Shown here one piece after another: positions 40,600 through 51,850 of a DNA stretch of 64,000 bases (its first letter is position 1; every line of letters begins with the position of its first letter). The stretch is from Chara braunii (Eukaryota > Streptophyta > Charophyceae > Charales > Characeae): positions 273,633 to 337,632 of the forward strand of contig BFEA01000894.1 of the NCBI GenBank assembly GCA_003427395.1, read 5' to 3'. The notes under the pieces are model-generated. The model was given only the letters and a program-made list of their open reading frames with translations. It had not been told where the DNA came from and did no database searches. A program made the translations under genes and the position numbers.

Positions 40600-41070
40600 T
40601 TTCGCCAGCGCTTCTCGTAGGAAAAGTGTATTTTCAGAATTTATATTAGCCCGAATATGAAAACTGAAACGGACCTCAACTCTAGAAAGTCAAATTTTGT
40701 GTAACTCCCCGAATTAGTAAAAATTTGGGCAGCATCTCCTTTAGAGAAGTAAACTTCCCAGATTTATACTAAGTCAGATAAGAACTCAAAATAAAATTTG
40801 AGTCTCTGCCAGGACAAATTTTAACTAACTCCTTTTGAGTTATTTTCCAAAATTTATGCAAAACTAAGTTCAGAATCTAAAATAACTCCAAAGTTAAATT
40901 TTGTCTAACTCCTTGAATTAGTAAAAATTTTGGAAACACTTCCCTCAGAAAAAAAACTTTCTAGACCTCTGCTAAGCCAGATGTAAACTTGGACAAAAAG
41001 TTGAATTTTAAAAAGTCAAATTTTGACCAACTCCTTGGTTTTGTAAAAATTTCAGCAGCGCTTCCCGTCG
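40600..41070 (-). repeat. Second hairpin series (C copy, partly decayed)
   Basis: Units lie near 40,605, 40,730, 40,925 and 41,055 with GCCAGCGCTTCTCG, GGGCAGCATCTCC, GGAAACACTTCC and GCAGCGCTTCCCG cores. The third unit is worn or missing near 40,840. Spacing and alternation match the A and B copies. Confidence 0.6.
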
Positions 41071-41379
41071 GAGAAGTACCTTTCCAAGTTTTATACAAAA
41101 CCAAGTATAACAAATGATCTAAAAAAATACGAAAATTGACCTAAGTAAAAAAAAGTTAGCTCAGAAAATATAGGAATTGGACTAAAGCAACTTACATACA
41201 GCACGTGGCGAGCATCTAAAGCAACTACTTATCAAACCGAAACTCAAACAAAGTAAAGATCTCACTCAACCACATGCAAGGCCAAACCACAATGGTAAGT
41301 ACTCTCACCCATTCCCAAGTCAATTCCTCATGGAGTAGTTCATGGAACCATCCCCTTATGCCCAACTTACATATAGCAT

Positions 41380-42125
41380 GGTGCTAGACCATTTTGCTTA
41401 GAAACAATGCCTAGCATGCGTTAGAATATACACTAACAGGTTGCACAACTACTTTTCTCTTCTTTGGGCGTATGACTAGACCATTCTGCTTAGAAGCAAT
41501 GTCTAGTCGCCTTGAACTGTTAAATATCCAGAGGTTAATCATTTTTGGTTTGTGTTCTCAAAAGAAAGGAAAATATGGGTAGGGGACTGAGCCATTCTGC
41601 TTAGGAATAATGCCCAACGTGCTTAGATTACTTCTAATTGTACTTTATACTTTCACTTCACTTCTTAGTGATATGGCTTAACGTTGGACCGTTCTGCTTA
41701 GAGACAATGTCCAACTGCCGGTTCACATGCAAATATAAATAAAATACTTCCTGTTATACTCAGTTTACACTTATCTGTGTGGCTTCAGGCTAAACCATTC
41801 TGCTTAGAAACAATGCTCAACCTTCCACAAAAAATCCCCCCTCAGAAATAAAACAAGGAACTGAACCATTCTGCTTAGAAACAATGTTCAAATCAACTCA
41901 AATCACTCAAAAGCATGAAGCTGGATCTTTCAACCCAACCTCGGTCAGAAACCCCAAAAAACACGGACATACCAAACCATTCTGCTTGGTTTCAAAATTC
42001 AGCCAGGCAAGCCGTCAGAAATAAACACAGCAACCAGGCCATTCTGTTTAGAAACAATGCCTGGTCCTTCAGAAAACAACCAATAAACATAGCACTGGGC
42101 CACTCCGCTTAGAAACTATGCCCAA
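41380..42125 (-). repeat. Hairpin array C (about 9 hairpins)
   Basis: On + each unit has a near-constant core CCATTCTGCTTAGAAACAATG with variable pairing arms: GCTAG/CTAGC (41,383), GACTAGAC/GTCTAGTC (41,474-41,508), GTTGGAC/GTCCAAC (about 41,682), TGAA/TTCA (41,858), ACCAGGC/GCCTGGT (about 42,032), TGGGC/GCCCA (about 42,094). On the reverse strand the loop is GTTTCTAAGC, the same type as array A. One unit near 41,970 has lost its right arm. Confidence 0.9.
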
Positions 42126-42386
42126 CCTTTGGTTGACCCAGTCAAACGCATACAAAACTGCCTTCCTCCCACCTTCCCCCTGTTCATCCCTTAGCCTGCT
42201 TTCAGTCAAAATAAAAGAAAACTTAAGTTTTACACACACGCATTTCTTCCATTCAATCTGATCGAGTTTTGAAAAGAAACAAAAACATATGGGAACACAA
42301 CAGTCAGACTAAAAGGCGATAGCCAACAGGGGTGTAGTGGGCTCATACAGACAGAAAGAGGTATATATGACAGTTCCCTGCCTCCA

Positions 42387-42960
42387 GAACATCCCCGCGC
42401 ACTTCAGCCGCCATACAACCTCAACCTTCCTATTACTAACACCGCCCCCTTTTGCTGAAAGTAACACCACTATCAAGCTCGCAATACCCAATGCCGTCTA
42501 TCTATAATTTTAATTTCGCCCGATTTCCGAAAGAATCGATTGAAGACTAGCCCGCCATATCCTTCTCCCTAACATCCCCGCGCACTTCAGTTTCCTTCCA
42601 ACACACTCCCTATTGATTCCCCCCCCCCAATTTGGCCACAGATCCAGCATCGCACGTCCCAAGAAACCCCGATTAACTCTTTCACTTACTCGAAACGACT
42701 CAGAATCCGCCGCGATCCATGAACGTCCACCCCTCTTTTGCCGCCTCCGTAGACTCCCTTTTCCCTAACTCTTTGCTCACTTCGTATTTCGTCATACTAA
42801 CGTCTCCTATCAATTCGCCCGGTTGGAAATCCTCTGTTTCAACTCTTCGCGTGCTCGATTTCAGTAAGGAATCGGCGGGATGCGGGTTAACCCTTCGCCA
42901 TGCCCATATCTTCCATTGCATTCCTCATTGCCGCTCGCAACTCGTCTCTCTCTCGACGAA
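42387..42960. repeat. Degenerate tandem repeat, about 187-bp period
   Basis: ACATCCCCGCGCACTTCAG at about 42,387 recurs at about 42,573. A weaker version (CTAACTCTTTGCTCACTTCG) follows near 42,766. Downstream parts of the units share CCTATT and a C-run. No gene is recognised in it. Confidence 0.5.
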
Positions 42961-43394
42961 CGCAATTTCCTGGCAACGTCGACTCCGCAGCGATCGATTT
43001 CGTGGTATTCGGTAGTCCAATCAACATCTCCAACTAACCTAAGAGAAACCTTGGAGGGAACGAGTAGTTTAGCCAGTTTGATTAGTCTTTCGCCCTTGTT
43101 CCCAAGTCCGACGAACGATTTGAGCATCAATATCATTGTGTGCCGCCGCCTCAACTTTGATAGGCTCAAAGCTGCACACTAGCCCAAACACCATGGAGGG
43201 TATCTACTGATTCAGGCACAAGTAAGCCTTCCCCCTCACGGCATACCCCACACTATTTCCATCGATAGCATAAGCATCGCATTGGCCTGTTAGGTAAGTT
43301 TGACCCCGCGGCTGGACTCACGCCCCTTCCGTCGATACGTTGAGCAGCGTACCGGTCCAACAGGCAAGGCTTCACGGCTGCTGTCTTCTCTTGA
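42960..43394. other. Unresolved sequence left of the family H repeat
   Basis: Short open frames on both strands have no domain. No repeat partner was recognised in the window. Confidence 0.35.
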
Positions 43395-44060
43395 CAGGTA
43401 AGTTCCTGACCCTGTAGTTACTCTCTGTAGTCTGGCTATTCTGTGGGGACTTCCGGATGGGACCAGCAGCTAGGCGGCTCGTTTAGACCTTCGCCTGCAT
43501 ACCCAAGTCCGACGTATGCTTTGCACGTCAGTATTCTTTGCAAGCCTCTGCCACAGTGCCTTGGGCTGCTCCAATCTATGCTCTCCCACCAATCTGGCCC
43601 GTTGCCGAGGTCGGCAGCAAAACCGAGGGGGATAGCCCCGTCGGTCCCTCAACCCCTCAATCCCCTTCATAATGCTTTGCTGCTCCCTTGTCGCCGGCTG
43701 CTGGCCTCGATCCCCGAATCCGCTGCTCGAAAGTTCAACACCGTAACCGATAGTGTTATGCCCAAGGTTGAGCGTAGCATTACCGTCCACCTATATAAGC
43801 GAGTGCCTTGCCGTGCGTGGTTCCACTTAGACGTTCCAAGGCCATGCCTTGACCTATCAATTGGTCCCCGCTGTCCCCCGTATGTACGCACATGTCGCGC
43901 TGTCGGCCTGAATGCCCTTACAAGCGTATTTGGGCACATTTTTGCATCTCGCAGAAGGGGCGTTTTTGACGATGTTCGAGAGAGTGCCCCATTTTTGTGT
44001 GGCCATAACCTACTCTCGGAAGTTGGAAATGGCACACACTTTTTGATCTAATTAGAGAGC
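43395..44060 (+). repeat. LTR-like fragment, family H (forward strand)
   Basis: About 43,635-43,925 aligns by eye with the reverse strand of 130-370, including CTGGCCTCGATCCC, CACCGTAACC and CCTATATAA. A piece around GCCCTTACAAGCGTAT (about 43,912) recurs inverted at about 51,780. An open frame over this region (43,443-44,051) has no domain and crosses the TATA box, so it is not called as a gene. Edges are approximate. Confidence 0.45.
43792..43798 (+). promoter_or_regulatory. TATA-box-like motif in family H repeat
   Basis: TATATAA preceded by CCGTCCACC and followed by GCGAG. Its position is conserved with the minus-strand copy at 202-208. Confidence 0.4.
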
Positions 44061-44364
44061 GTTTGGGCGTGCACTTTGAGGGCACACATTGACTTAGTCA
44101 GATGAGTGATCAGTATAGGTGATGAACTCGCGAGCTAGGGAAAAGTTAGGACCTTGGTTAGCATTGCGCATGCACTGACCACGTGCGCATTGACGGAGTT
44201 ATTACCAACGTCAAGGTTAGTTGTCGGAATTCACGAACAAGGGTGAATTTCGCTGACTTGCCAGGGAAAGGCGTAGAGGCACGCGTAGTGTAAGGTATGC
44301 TGGCTACGTAGTTGATCGTCGTCGACGATAGACATTGCCTCTTGCGATCTGCTGAGAGAGTTTT

Positions 44365-44707
44365 GAGTGTGAGCATGCCGATCGGGACCTGTAAAGCATA
44401 GGAGTGGTCATACATAATTGCTTAAGTCCTAAATGTACCACTTGTGCGCCTTTTGTAAGCAGCTTGTGTGGCCGCGGGACAAGGGATTCCACGGTCACCA
44501 GCTCTTGGACCATTTGTGGATGGCGCCGTGCGGCCAGCAAAATATCAAATCTTCACTATTGCAGACGACCAGGGCTTTGTCCCATCTGAAAAGGGCACAC
44601 CAGAGTGACCCGAACCATGCCCAAACCTCGAACTAGTTGGCCCAAAATCTGCACATGTTGCAGATTTGGGGTTGTAGTGTGAGCATTCCCATTGGGACCC
44701 GTAAGAC
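44365..44707. repeat. Dispersed direct repeat pair
   Basis: GTGTGAGCATGCCGATCGGG then ACCTGTAA near 44,367 recurs as GTGTGAGCATTCCCATTGGG then ACCCGTAA near 44,678, about 310 bp apart. Function is unknown. Confidence 0.5.
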
Positions 44708-44884
44708 GGTGAACTATATCTGGGCGGGGCGAGGACCAGCGGGCACTAGCGCAAAGGCTGTGTACGGCTGGTCACATGGAACCCCTCCCCGTTCAGCTGT
44801 TTGTTTTATTTTTACTGTTTTTTATATACCCTCTGGTTCTAGTTTGGGACTTGCCCTAGGTGCTGGTTCCGGGGCTGGCAAAGG

Positions 44885-45115
44885 TACCAATGGGCTTAGC
44901 TCAGTTGGTACTCCCATGAATGGTTGACATGCAGGCCTGAGTTCGAGCCCCGCTGGAAACAGGTGAGTAAAGTGTAAGAGTGTAATTTTGCATTGTCGTG
45001 GACTGGGGCGGTACCAGTCCCAAGGCAGTAGACAGTACCAACGGGCCAACTCAGTTGGTACACAGAATGATTGAAATACAGACCCGAGTTGGAATTGGGC
45101 TAGAAACAGGTGAGC
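44885..45115 (+). repeat. tRNA-derived SINE-like repeat, two tandem copies
   Basis: The first copy has an RNA polymerase III A box TAGCTCAGTTGG (44,897-44,908) and a B box GAGTTCGAGCCCC (44,939-44,951), spaced as in a tRNA. The cloverleaf stems do not close properly, so it is not an intact tRNA. The second copy begins near 45,035 (ACGGGCCAACTCAGTTGGTA) with a decayed B box near 45,086. Both are preceded by GTACCAA and followed by GAAACAGGTGAG. No clear poly-A or poly-T tail or target duplication was found. Confidence 0.55.
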
Positions 45116-46199
45116 AAAGCATCACGACCCTGATTCCCTTTGTGTGCAGACTTTTGTACTAAGCTCTAGACGTGATGGTTGTCACATTCATTCAGATTTT
45201 GCCAGCATGACAGTCATATACGTTTAGAACAACCCTCCTACGAGTATACCCTCAGTCCGGACATTCAGTTTTTAGCCTTTAACACGACTGGGGACCAAGG
45301 GGTAGTCCGGGTTCATTAGAATAGGGAGAAGCATAGAGTGTCCTGAAGCTGTAGCAGTGTGGGTAGGAGAGTAGGAAAAGGTGGGAGGGTCGCCTGCCAT
45401 TTTTTCTGCGGAGGAATTGTTGTTGCTCCCATCGGTAGCATCCAGAAACGGGCGAACTGCGTTAGGAGTAGGGTCAGCGAGAAGGAAAAAGGAGGGGAAA
45501 GTGGAGAAGATGAAGACGACGACGGAGGTGAAGAAGAAGGGAGAGGAAGAGAGTTGAAATTGAGGTTGAATGAACATGGTCGATGTTTCGGGCCAGGTGC
45601 ATTGGGCTGGAGAACGACGAAGAAGACTGGAGTAGGGAGCGTGAGGCAGCCGCGAAGTTGGAGACTTACCTGTTGAGCGGTGTGCTGCTCGTCCTATCGG
45701 TGGAAGTTGCGCGTACTAAGGCTCGGATTTCGACGAAATTCGGAGGAAAGCTGGATGCGGGTTGAATAAGGTCACGAGATACGAGGGGAAGAGGCAAACT
45801 TACCTGGTCGGGATTCTGTGAAAGGGGTGCGTATCTGGAGGCAGAACGGGAGTGAGTGGGTGGAAACACACGTGCCAGGAGGACGAGAGACATCGAGAGC
45901 AATGGAAGGGAGGTGGAGTAGTAGAAAAAAAAATAACTGCAGAAGCGGGGGTGCTTTCTGCTGATCCGGCTGGGGGATCAGAGCGTTGCTCAATTCCGAT
46001 TTTTTGCCTTATTAGCAATGCGTCTACCCCTGTTTTAACGAAAGGTTCATCTCTCATATTGCACATTTGAGGGTTGTTAGTGTTGCAACTACGACCACTT
46101 TCAGTCAGATCCTACTCGCATTCTGGTTTCCCTCGTAACTGTACCACTCTGCTGACATCTAGTAAGTCGAGCGGCAGGCTAAGAGTATTAGGATTTTAC

Positions 46200-46241
<42 letters not shown>

Positions 46242-47386
46242 GATAGTTTTCAGGGTAGTAAGGAGAGTTGAGGTGAAACGAGGGCAGCGAATACATACCC
46301 GTGCTCACCCGTGTTGGAGAGAAGGGGATAGCACCTGCCCGTACTTTTGGCAGGTGGTTCACCCTCGTTTTTGCCTAGGGGTCACGTAGCAGATACCAGC
46401 CCTGAGTAGATTGATAGCAGCCCACTGCACGTAAGGTTTGCGTAGAGGCATATAGTTTTTCCTGTACTGCAGCCTCAGATATAGCAGAGATTGACAGACT
46501 GAGAGTTCGTTCATGAATTTATGGATAGTACAGAATAACTGATCCTAGTTGGTGGCTAAGATCAGTGTCTTTTGAGTTCGATCGTTGTGCCTCTGGTAAG
46601 TTGTGCTGGGGTGGAATAGTCGTACGCGTAACTGTTGTACTTGCTGTGGCCACCATCGTCGGATCGGACTATTGTTCAGAAGCCGGAAGTTGTTGCTGCT
46701 TTTTATACAGGCCATTGTTGTGAGCTCCGTTGTTATCATCGAGATGCATGGTTGGTGAGATAGAGCATGGACTGTTGACCTCAAGTTTGCTAACAGTACG
46801 GTTGTTTTACTTAGTCAACAACGTTCCGACCTCATTTGGCATTGTGTCTCTCTTTCGGACGCTGCTGCACTGTGCGTGAGCAAGACCCTCTGGTGTCTCA
46901 CGCTGTGGGGAACGACAATTCGAGATTTCGTAACGCCAATTGTTACTTGCACCTGCAGGCGGACTGATGCTAATTGTGTCCGCAGTAGTGGGATTGGTGT
47001 TGATCGTTTGAACGGGACTGGTGTTGGTCGCTGCCGGTCGAGCAAACGACATTGCGGTGGCTTGCTGCTGCACGCACTTACTGTGCATGAGGCACTTACT
47101 TTGCATGAGGGCTTCAATTGGGTATTGTTGTATTCTACCTGCGTTCGAATAGAGCATAGGGGTGTGATCTATTTGAATGCAGCTCTTGTAGTCTACGTAG
47201 CAGCAGCCTGATCAGGAGAGTCTGCGCTACAGCTTGGGAGGAGAGCAGTCGGACTCTGTGAGAGTAACAACTACAACTTGGAGCGCCGTCTCAATGTTGG
47301 TTTCCCTATGTTAAGCCGTGGGTTGGCAACTCTGCTCAACATTTGGCCGCGGTTTGGCCAGCTTTTGCTACGTTCCTGACCGCCAT
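45116..47386. other. Unresolved sequence upstream of LTR-D
   Basis: Overlapping open frames on both strands have no recognisable domain. CAGGTAAG strings occur on the minus strand (near 45,668 and 45,798) without an assignable exon. The right part is TTG/GCTG-rich, like the sequence left of LTR-A, but no convincing alignment could be made. Confidence 0.35.
46202..46237. repeat. GA microsatellite
   Basis: An uninterrupted (GA)n run of about 36 bases. Confidence 0.95.
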
Positions 47387-50300
47387 TGCGGGGCCCTCAG
47401 GCGCTTGAAGATATTAAAGCCCTCTCCTGTGAGTTGAGTCTGTCCCACTCTTGTATCTCGAGCGTCTGAAACCCCTCCTCCTGCCTTTCTTGCTCTAAGT
47501 CTAGTCTAAGGTTACGAGAGGAAGGCGGCAGGCGGGATTGCAACCTGTAGGACCGTAGCAAGGCCTTGTGGGAGGTCCGCCGACCGATTGTCGGAGCTCT
47601 GCTTGAGCCCAGGCGGGGTTCTGGAGGCAGGGAACACTCAGGTGTAATGCTCGTTGTACGCGTGTGATCCTTTCCCCTAAACGATATGACCCTTTGCTAT
47701 TTTGTGCTTGTAAGTATGACTGAGAAAGTTGATTGCTTTTATTTGTTTTGAATTCAGGACATAATCTGAAAGGTAAAATTGGAAAGTATGTATGATAAAG
47801 TCAGATTATCTGTGTGAATTCAGACAGAATGAGATTGTGGCATTATTTGTTGTTATGTTGCGGAGGTTGGGCGAACGCATAAGTTGCGGGTTGTTCAGCC
47901 ACACACACCTGTTGCTTGTTTAGGTGGGGCTAGACTACTCGTAAGTTGAGTAGCCTAGTTCTACACTATATGTCATTGTATGGGATGACTAGCCACACCA
48001 TAAGTTGGTGTGTTCTAGTTATGTGCCTTTCGTCGTTTGTTCAGGCAGAGGCTGCACCCCTCATAAGTTGAGGTGGTTCAATTCTTTGTGTATGCCAAAT
48101 GTTCAGGCTGACCAGCCTCACCATAAGTTGGTGCGGCCCGGTCATACGCCTTATATTGATTGTCTAGGCAGAAACTGACCACACCATAAGTTGGTGTGGA
48201 TCAGTCCTATGCCTTATGTTTACTTGTTTTGGCAGGTTAGTCACACCATAAGTTGGTGTGATCAAGTCATGAGCCGCGAACATAAGTTGAACCTGAGTAT
48301 ACAAACTGATATAACTATATACGACGTATATCATTGACAGGCTGGACGCCATAAGTTGGGAGATCTAGCCATATAAGCCAGTAGCAGGTAAAGCAGAGGA
48401 GAAAATAAGACTCAGAGTATAAAATTGAGTGGTAACTTTGGGCAGGTTGACTTATCCATAAATTGGGTAGTTGGTCCTATGGCCCTGATAACACAAAAGG
48501 CAGAGAGATAATATACAACTTGGTTATTTTTCTTTCTAAACATAAGCTGATGATTGGATGGGGAGCCTCATAAGTTGAGGTGACCTCACCACTCGACTGA
48601 AGACAAAAAAAACTTGTGACTCTACTTATTGAATGTAGTTGTGTGGCGGAGGCTGAGCGAACGCATAAGTTGCGGGTTGTTCAGTCACACACGCTTGTTG
48701 CTTGTTTAGGCGGGCTAGACTACTCATAAGTTGAGTAGCCTAGTTCTACACTATATGTCATCATGTGGGCTGGCTAGGTACATCATAAGTTGGTGTGTCC
48801 TAGTCATATGCCTTTCGCCGTTTGTTTAGGCAGAGGCTGGACCCCTCATAAGTTGAGGTGGCTCAGTTATTTGTGTATGCCGAAAGTTTAGGCTGACCAG
48901 CCTCACCATAAGTTGGTGCGGCCCGGTCATACGCCTTATGTCACTCGTTCAGGCAGAGGCTAATCACACCATAAGTTGGTGTGGTGAGTTCTATGCCTTA
49001 TGTTTATTCGTTGAACATGGTTGTATTGCGAAGGTTGGGCGAACGCATAAGTTGCAGGTTGTTCGGTCATTCGCGTATGTGGTTTTGTCTAGGCTGGGCT
49101 GGACTACTCATAAGTTGGGTAGCTTGGTTCTACGCCATATGTCACTGTTTGGGCTGGCTAGGCACATCATAAGTTGGTGTGTTCTAGTCATATGCCTTTT
49201 GTCGTTTGTTCGGGCTAAGGCTGGCTCCTCATAAGTTGAGGAGGTTCAGTTCTTTGTGTATGCCGAGCGTTCAGGCTGACCAGCCTCACCATAAGTTGGT
49301 GCGGCCCGGTCATACGCCTTATGCCAACCGTTGAGGCAGAAACCGGTCACATCATAAGTTGGTGTGATTTGGTCTTATGCCTTACGTATAAATATGTTCT
49401 ACCAGACTAGGGCACCATAAGTTGGTGCGGCCTAGTCATATGAATTGGCAGGTCAGTCACATCCATAAGTTGGTGTGGCTAATCCTATGTCTTACGTAAG
49501 GAAGGGTAAAAGGGAATAACAAGGTTTTTTGAACGAACTATGCGACATGGAAAGGAACCTGAGGGTTGGCGAGAGATGTTGTCACACTCACCTGTGTGAA
49601 TGCTTTCGGGCTATCTCTAAGGACTTCTCTTTTAATAGGTTAGTTGCTTTAGATGCTCGCTGAGTGCTGGAGCTATAGGTAGGAGAGATGGATGATAGGA
49701 GGGAAACTTGGGATAAGATAGGACTGACCTCAGCCCTGTCTAGGGGAGATCCTGTCGGAATTTTCAGGGGTTTCTGAAAATTAGTGGAAGAAAGTGAGAA
49801 AGAAAGCTAATAGAGGAGCTAGGCTACGAGATGGAGCACGTTCTCCATGTGGCTCAAGCGTAGTAGTGCCTCTCTTTGGTCTGTACTGTGATACAAGGCT
49901 GCAAATTCGATTGAAGGCTCGACTTGTTCAGCGTGATCCTACAGAGCGATCATCTTCTATTATCACTGATAACAGGTCGGCTGCCGATTCGTCGGTTTAC
50001 GACACGATTTCCCTGCTTCTGCATCTCAACCTAAGGCCTTGGCTCCTGTGGGCTTTTGTGTTTCTTAGTGTTTTCACCCAGATTTCTTTTTAAGTGGCCA
50101 TTTCGAAAGACCAAGTACCTTTATTTCAGGGATGATGGAAATTGGTTGGGGCTTGTATGCACAAGGCAGGGTGTGAGTAGCAGATAAGCAGTAGAGTTGA
50201 TTCCCTTAGTATGTGTGATGTTGTTGTTTGGACCTTGTGTGATCGTAGGTATGCTTATAAGATCTTTGAATTGAGCTCGGTGATAGTCTGAGTATTGTGT

Positions 50301-51505
50301 GAATGCGGATGGACAAGCCACACAACTGATGTGAGAGTGATCGTCTAATGCCACACAAACTTCTGCTTGACTATTTGGACTATCCTTACTTTGCATAATT
50401 ATAATGGCTAAAGGGAACCCTACAGTGGTTATGAAAAGTGATAGTACCGCATTGTACAACCCCTCATATGCGTATATGCATAAGCTCCCGCTTACACGTA
50501 AACGTTCAATGTCTGTACGGCTTGTTGTGACCGCGCGCAAGAGTCAAACAGACTATGCCTCGAGAGAAAAGGGAAACCCCCTCTTACCTCTTACGCTTTA
50601 GAATTATTTTGGTTGGACGTTATAGTCCGTGGCAGCCGTCAAAGTCAAACCCCTTGATTTCACTCCAGGCCCTGGATGATGGTGATCGTTTCCAAGGCCG
50701 CGAGAGTTGACTGTCACCAGAGGTTTGAACCTGTGTACCACCCACTCTCCGCAGGGTGCAGAGGGTGTGGTGATCAACCGCCTTGGCGGTTGTCTAGCGC
50801 CGAGAGATCAACCCCTCAAGGCGCGTGTAAGTCAACACTTGAGTGTCGAAATGTGACCCCGAGATTATCGAGGGTCGCATGATTATGGGTACTACATAGT
50901 ACTCCATCGTTGCGACTGCTTGCGTATGTTTGCATTGCTAGTCAATATGAGAAAGCCCAAGCGTACGCCCGATTTTCTGTCGAGTCTCGTGCACGACGCC
51001 GAACCGATTGTTAAAAGGTTATGGGTCGGACACTGAAGGGACTAGGAGAGTTTTGTTTTTGTGTGTATCCTAATTTTATTGTGGTGTAACGCGTGGTGAA
51101 TGGATTGTGTCCTAGTCGATCGACGACGAGTCGTGCTTGGGACCTCAACCCCCCAATGCGCCGATTCGTGTACGGGTCCGATTGAGGGGCGTTGACCGCA
51201 CGTACCCCCTATGCTACAGCGAACGAGAAATACCCTCGGCCCTGCCGCCTCTGCGATTGCATATGAAAAACTTTCGCACGTGGTTCGGTAGCTCGGCGGG
51301 AATACGCCCACTCAAGGGATGGCGCAACTCCCGCGGGTGGAGGTAAGACGTGCCTCGCATGCCCCTGTCCTGTCGTAGGGGCTCGCGAGAGGTACGGCTG
51401 GCGCACTCGGCCGGAGTGGCAAACCGCGCTCTACGACGAAGTCCTGCAAAATCCTGCGTGACACGGCCAGGAGGGTCCCCCTGCGGGACCGATCCGCCCG
51501 AGAAC
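47387..51505 (+). repeat. LTR-D, LTR without attached coding region
   Basis: It starts TGCGGGGCCCTCAGGCGC as in LTR-A. It has the same conserved block with GGATTGCAACC(T/C)GTAGGAC and CTGGAGGCAGGGAAC, then a long hairpin array, a shortened piece of the next block (GTTGCTTTAGATGCTCGCTGAGTGCTGGAGC near 49,640) and the GC-rich U5 block (50,830-51,495, with GCTCGGCGGGAATACGCCCA). The 119-bp hairpin series is missing. The end diverges from A after CCGATCCGCCCGAGA and no primer site follows, so this looks like a solo or broken LTR. Confidence 0.65.
47870..49490 (+). repeat. Hairpin array D (about 24 hairpins, loop ATAAGTT)
   Basis: Each hairpin has a 7-nt loop, usually ATAAGTT. Examples: CTAGACTACTC (47,930-47,940) / GAGTAGCCTAG (47,948-47,958), with one mismatch; ACTGACCACACC (48,174-48,185) / GGTGTGGATCAGT; GCCTCACC / GGTGCGGC. 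Six hairpins in a fixed order form a block of about 380 bp seen at about 47,870, 48,640 and 49,020. Stems are up to 11-12 bp, longer than in arrays A-C. Confidence 0.95.
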
Positions 51506-51539
51506 GCTCAAGCATTCCAATCATCAGACAACCTTTTAG

Positions 51540-51820
51540 TCCTAGTTTAATCGGAACTAAAAATTTGGTCGGCAACCTCGTCTGCTCTCACATCGACAAG
51601 AAAAGAGATCTCGCGCGCCTTAAGTCTGCGCGCCCTCACACTTTGTATTCTTAGTCTGCCTTCCAGTCATTGCAAAACCCAGGGCGTAAACAAATAGATA
51701 CAGCCGCAACTTGCGCGGTGTACTCAAACTATGAACCGAACTTATTTTTTATGTCATTTGCAAAACCCAGGGCGAATACGCTTGTAAGGGTATTCACGCC
51801 GACTGCGCCTAATTAAAAGA
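51540..51820. repeat. Family H fragments at the LTR-D / element F border
   Basis: CCTAGTTTAATCGGAACTAA then AAATTTGGTCGG (51,541-51,572) matches the reverse strand of 30-75. A second piece near 51,765-51,815, read in reverse, matches GTCGGC...GCCCTTACAAGCGTAT at about 43,900-43,930. CATTTGCAAAACCCAGGGCG-type sequence occurs twice (near 51,670 and 51,757). This is a patchwork of small repeats. Confidence 0.45.
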
Positions 51821-51850
51821 AACAGCTAGAAGAGCAGGTTTTTGTAGCCT

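Larger units (their letters stand above)
35884..42387 (-). mobile_element. Element C: Ty3/gypsy-type, LTR plus degraded gag-PR, fused to LTR-B
   Basis: On the reverse strand the order is LTR-C (42,387-39,112), primer site, leader, Gag (start 38,804), zinc knuckle and protease (36,324-36,049). Coding similarity ends at about 35,884, directly followed by a truncated LTR-B. RT, RNase H and integrase are missing. Gag-C is clearly more diverged from A and B than they are from each other (MTIDDLVEALDRRDLRRGN versus LTLEDLAEALDKQERTPSN), and the gene is broken by many frameshifts. Confidence 0.75.
39112..42387 (-). repeat. LTR of element C
   Basis: It is collinear with LTR-A and LTR-B: GC-rich U5 block (39,112-39,720), TATA and flanks, CAGGTGGC-type motif at about 40,500-40,560, 119-bp series, hairpin array and the CTGGAGGCAGGGAAC block at about 42,370-42,387. 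Its 5' edge lies near 42,387; the block conserved further upstream in A and D is missing, so this LTR is also truncated. Confidence 0.65.

Noticed and set aside
43443-44051. 202-codon open frame on +
   Set aside because: It crosses a conserved TATA box of the family H repeat and has no domain, so it is best seen as chance openness in an LTR-like sequence.
45660-45805. Host gene exons marked by CAGGTAAG donors (minus strand)
   Set aside because: Donor-like strings exist but no acceptor-bounded frame with a recognisable product could be built.
47870-49490. CRISPR array
   Set aside because: Regular short repeats with spacers superficially fit, but the repeats are hairpins with variable stems, the spacers are related between blocks, the genome looks eukaryotic and no cas gene is present.
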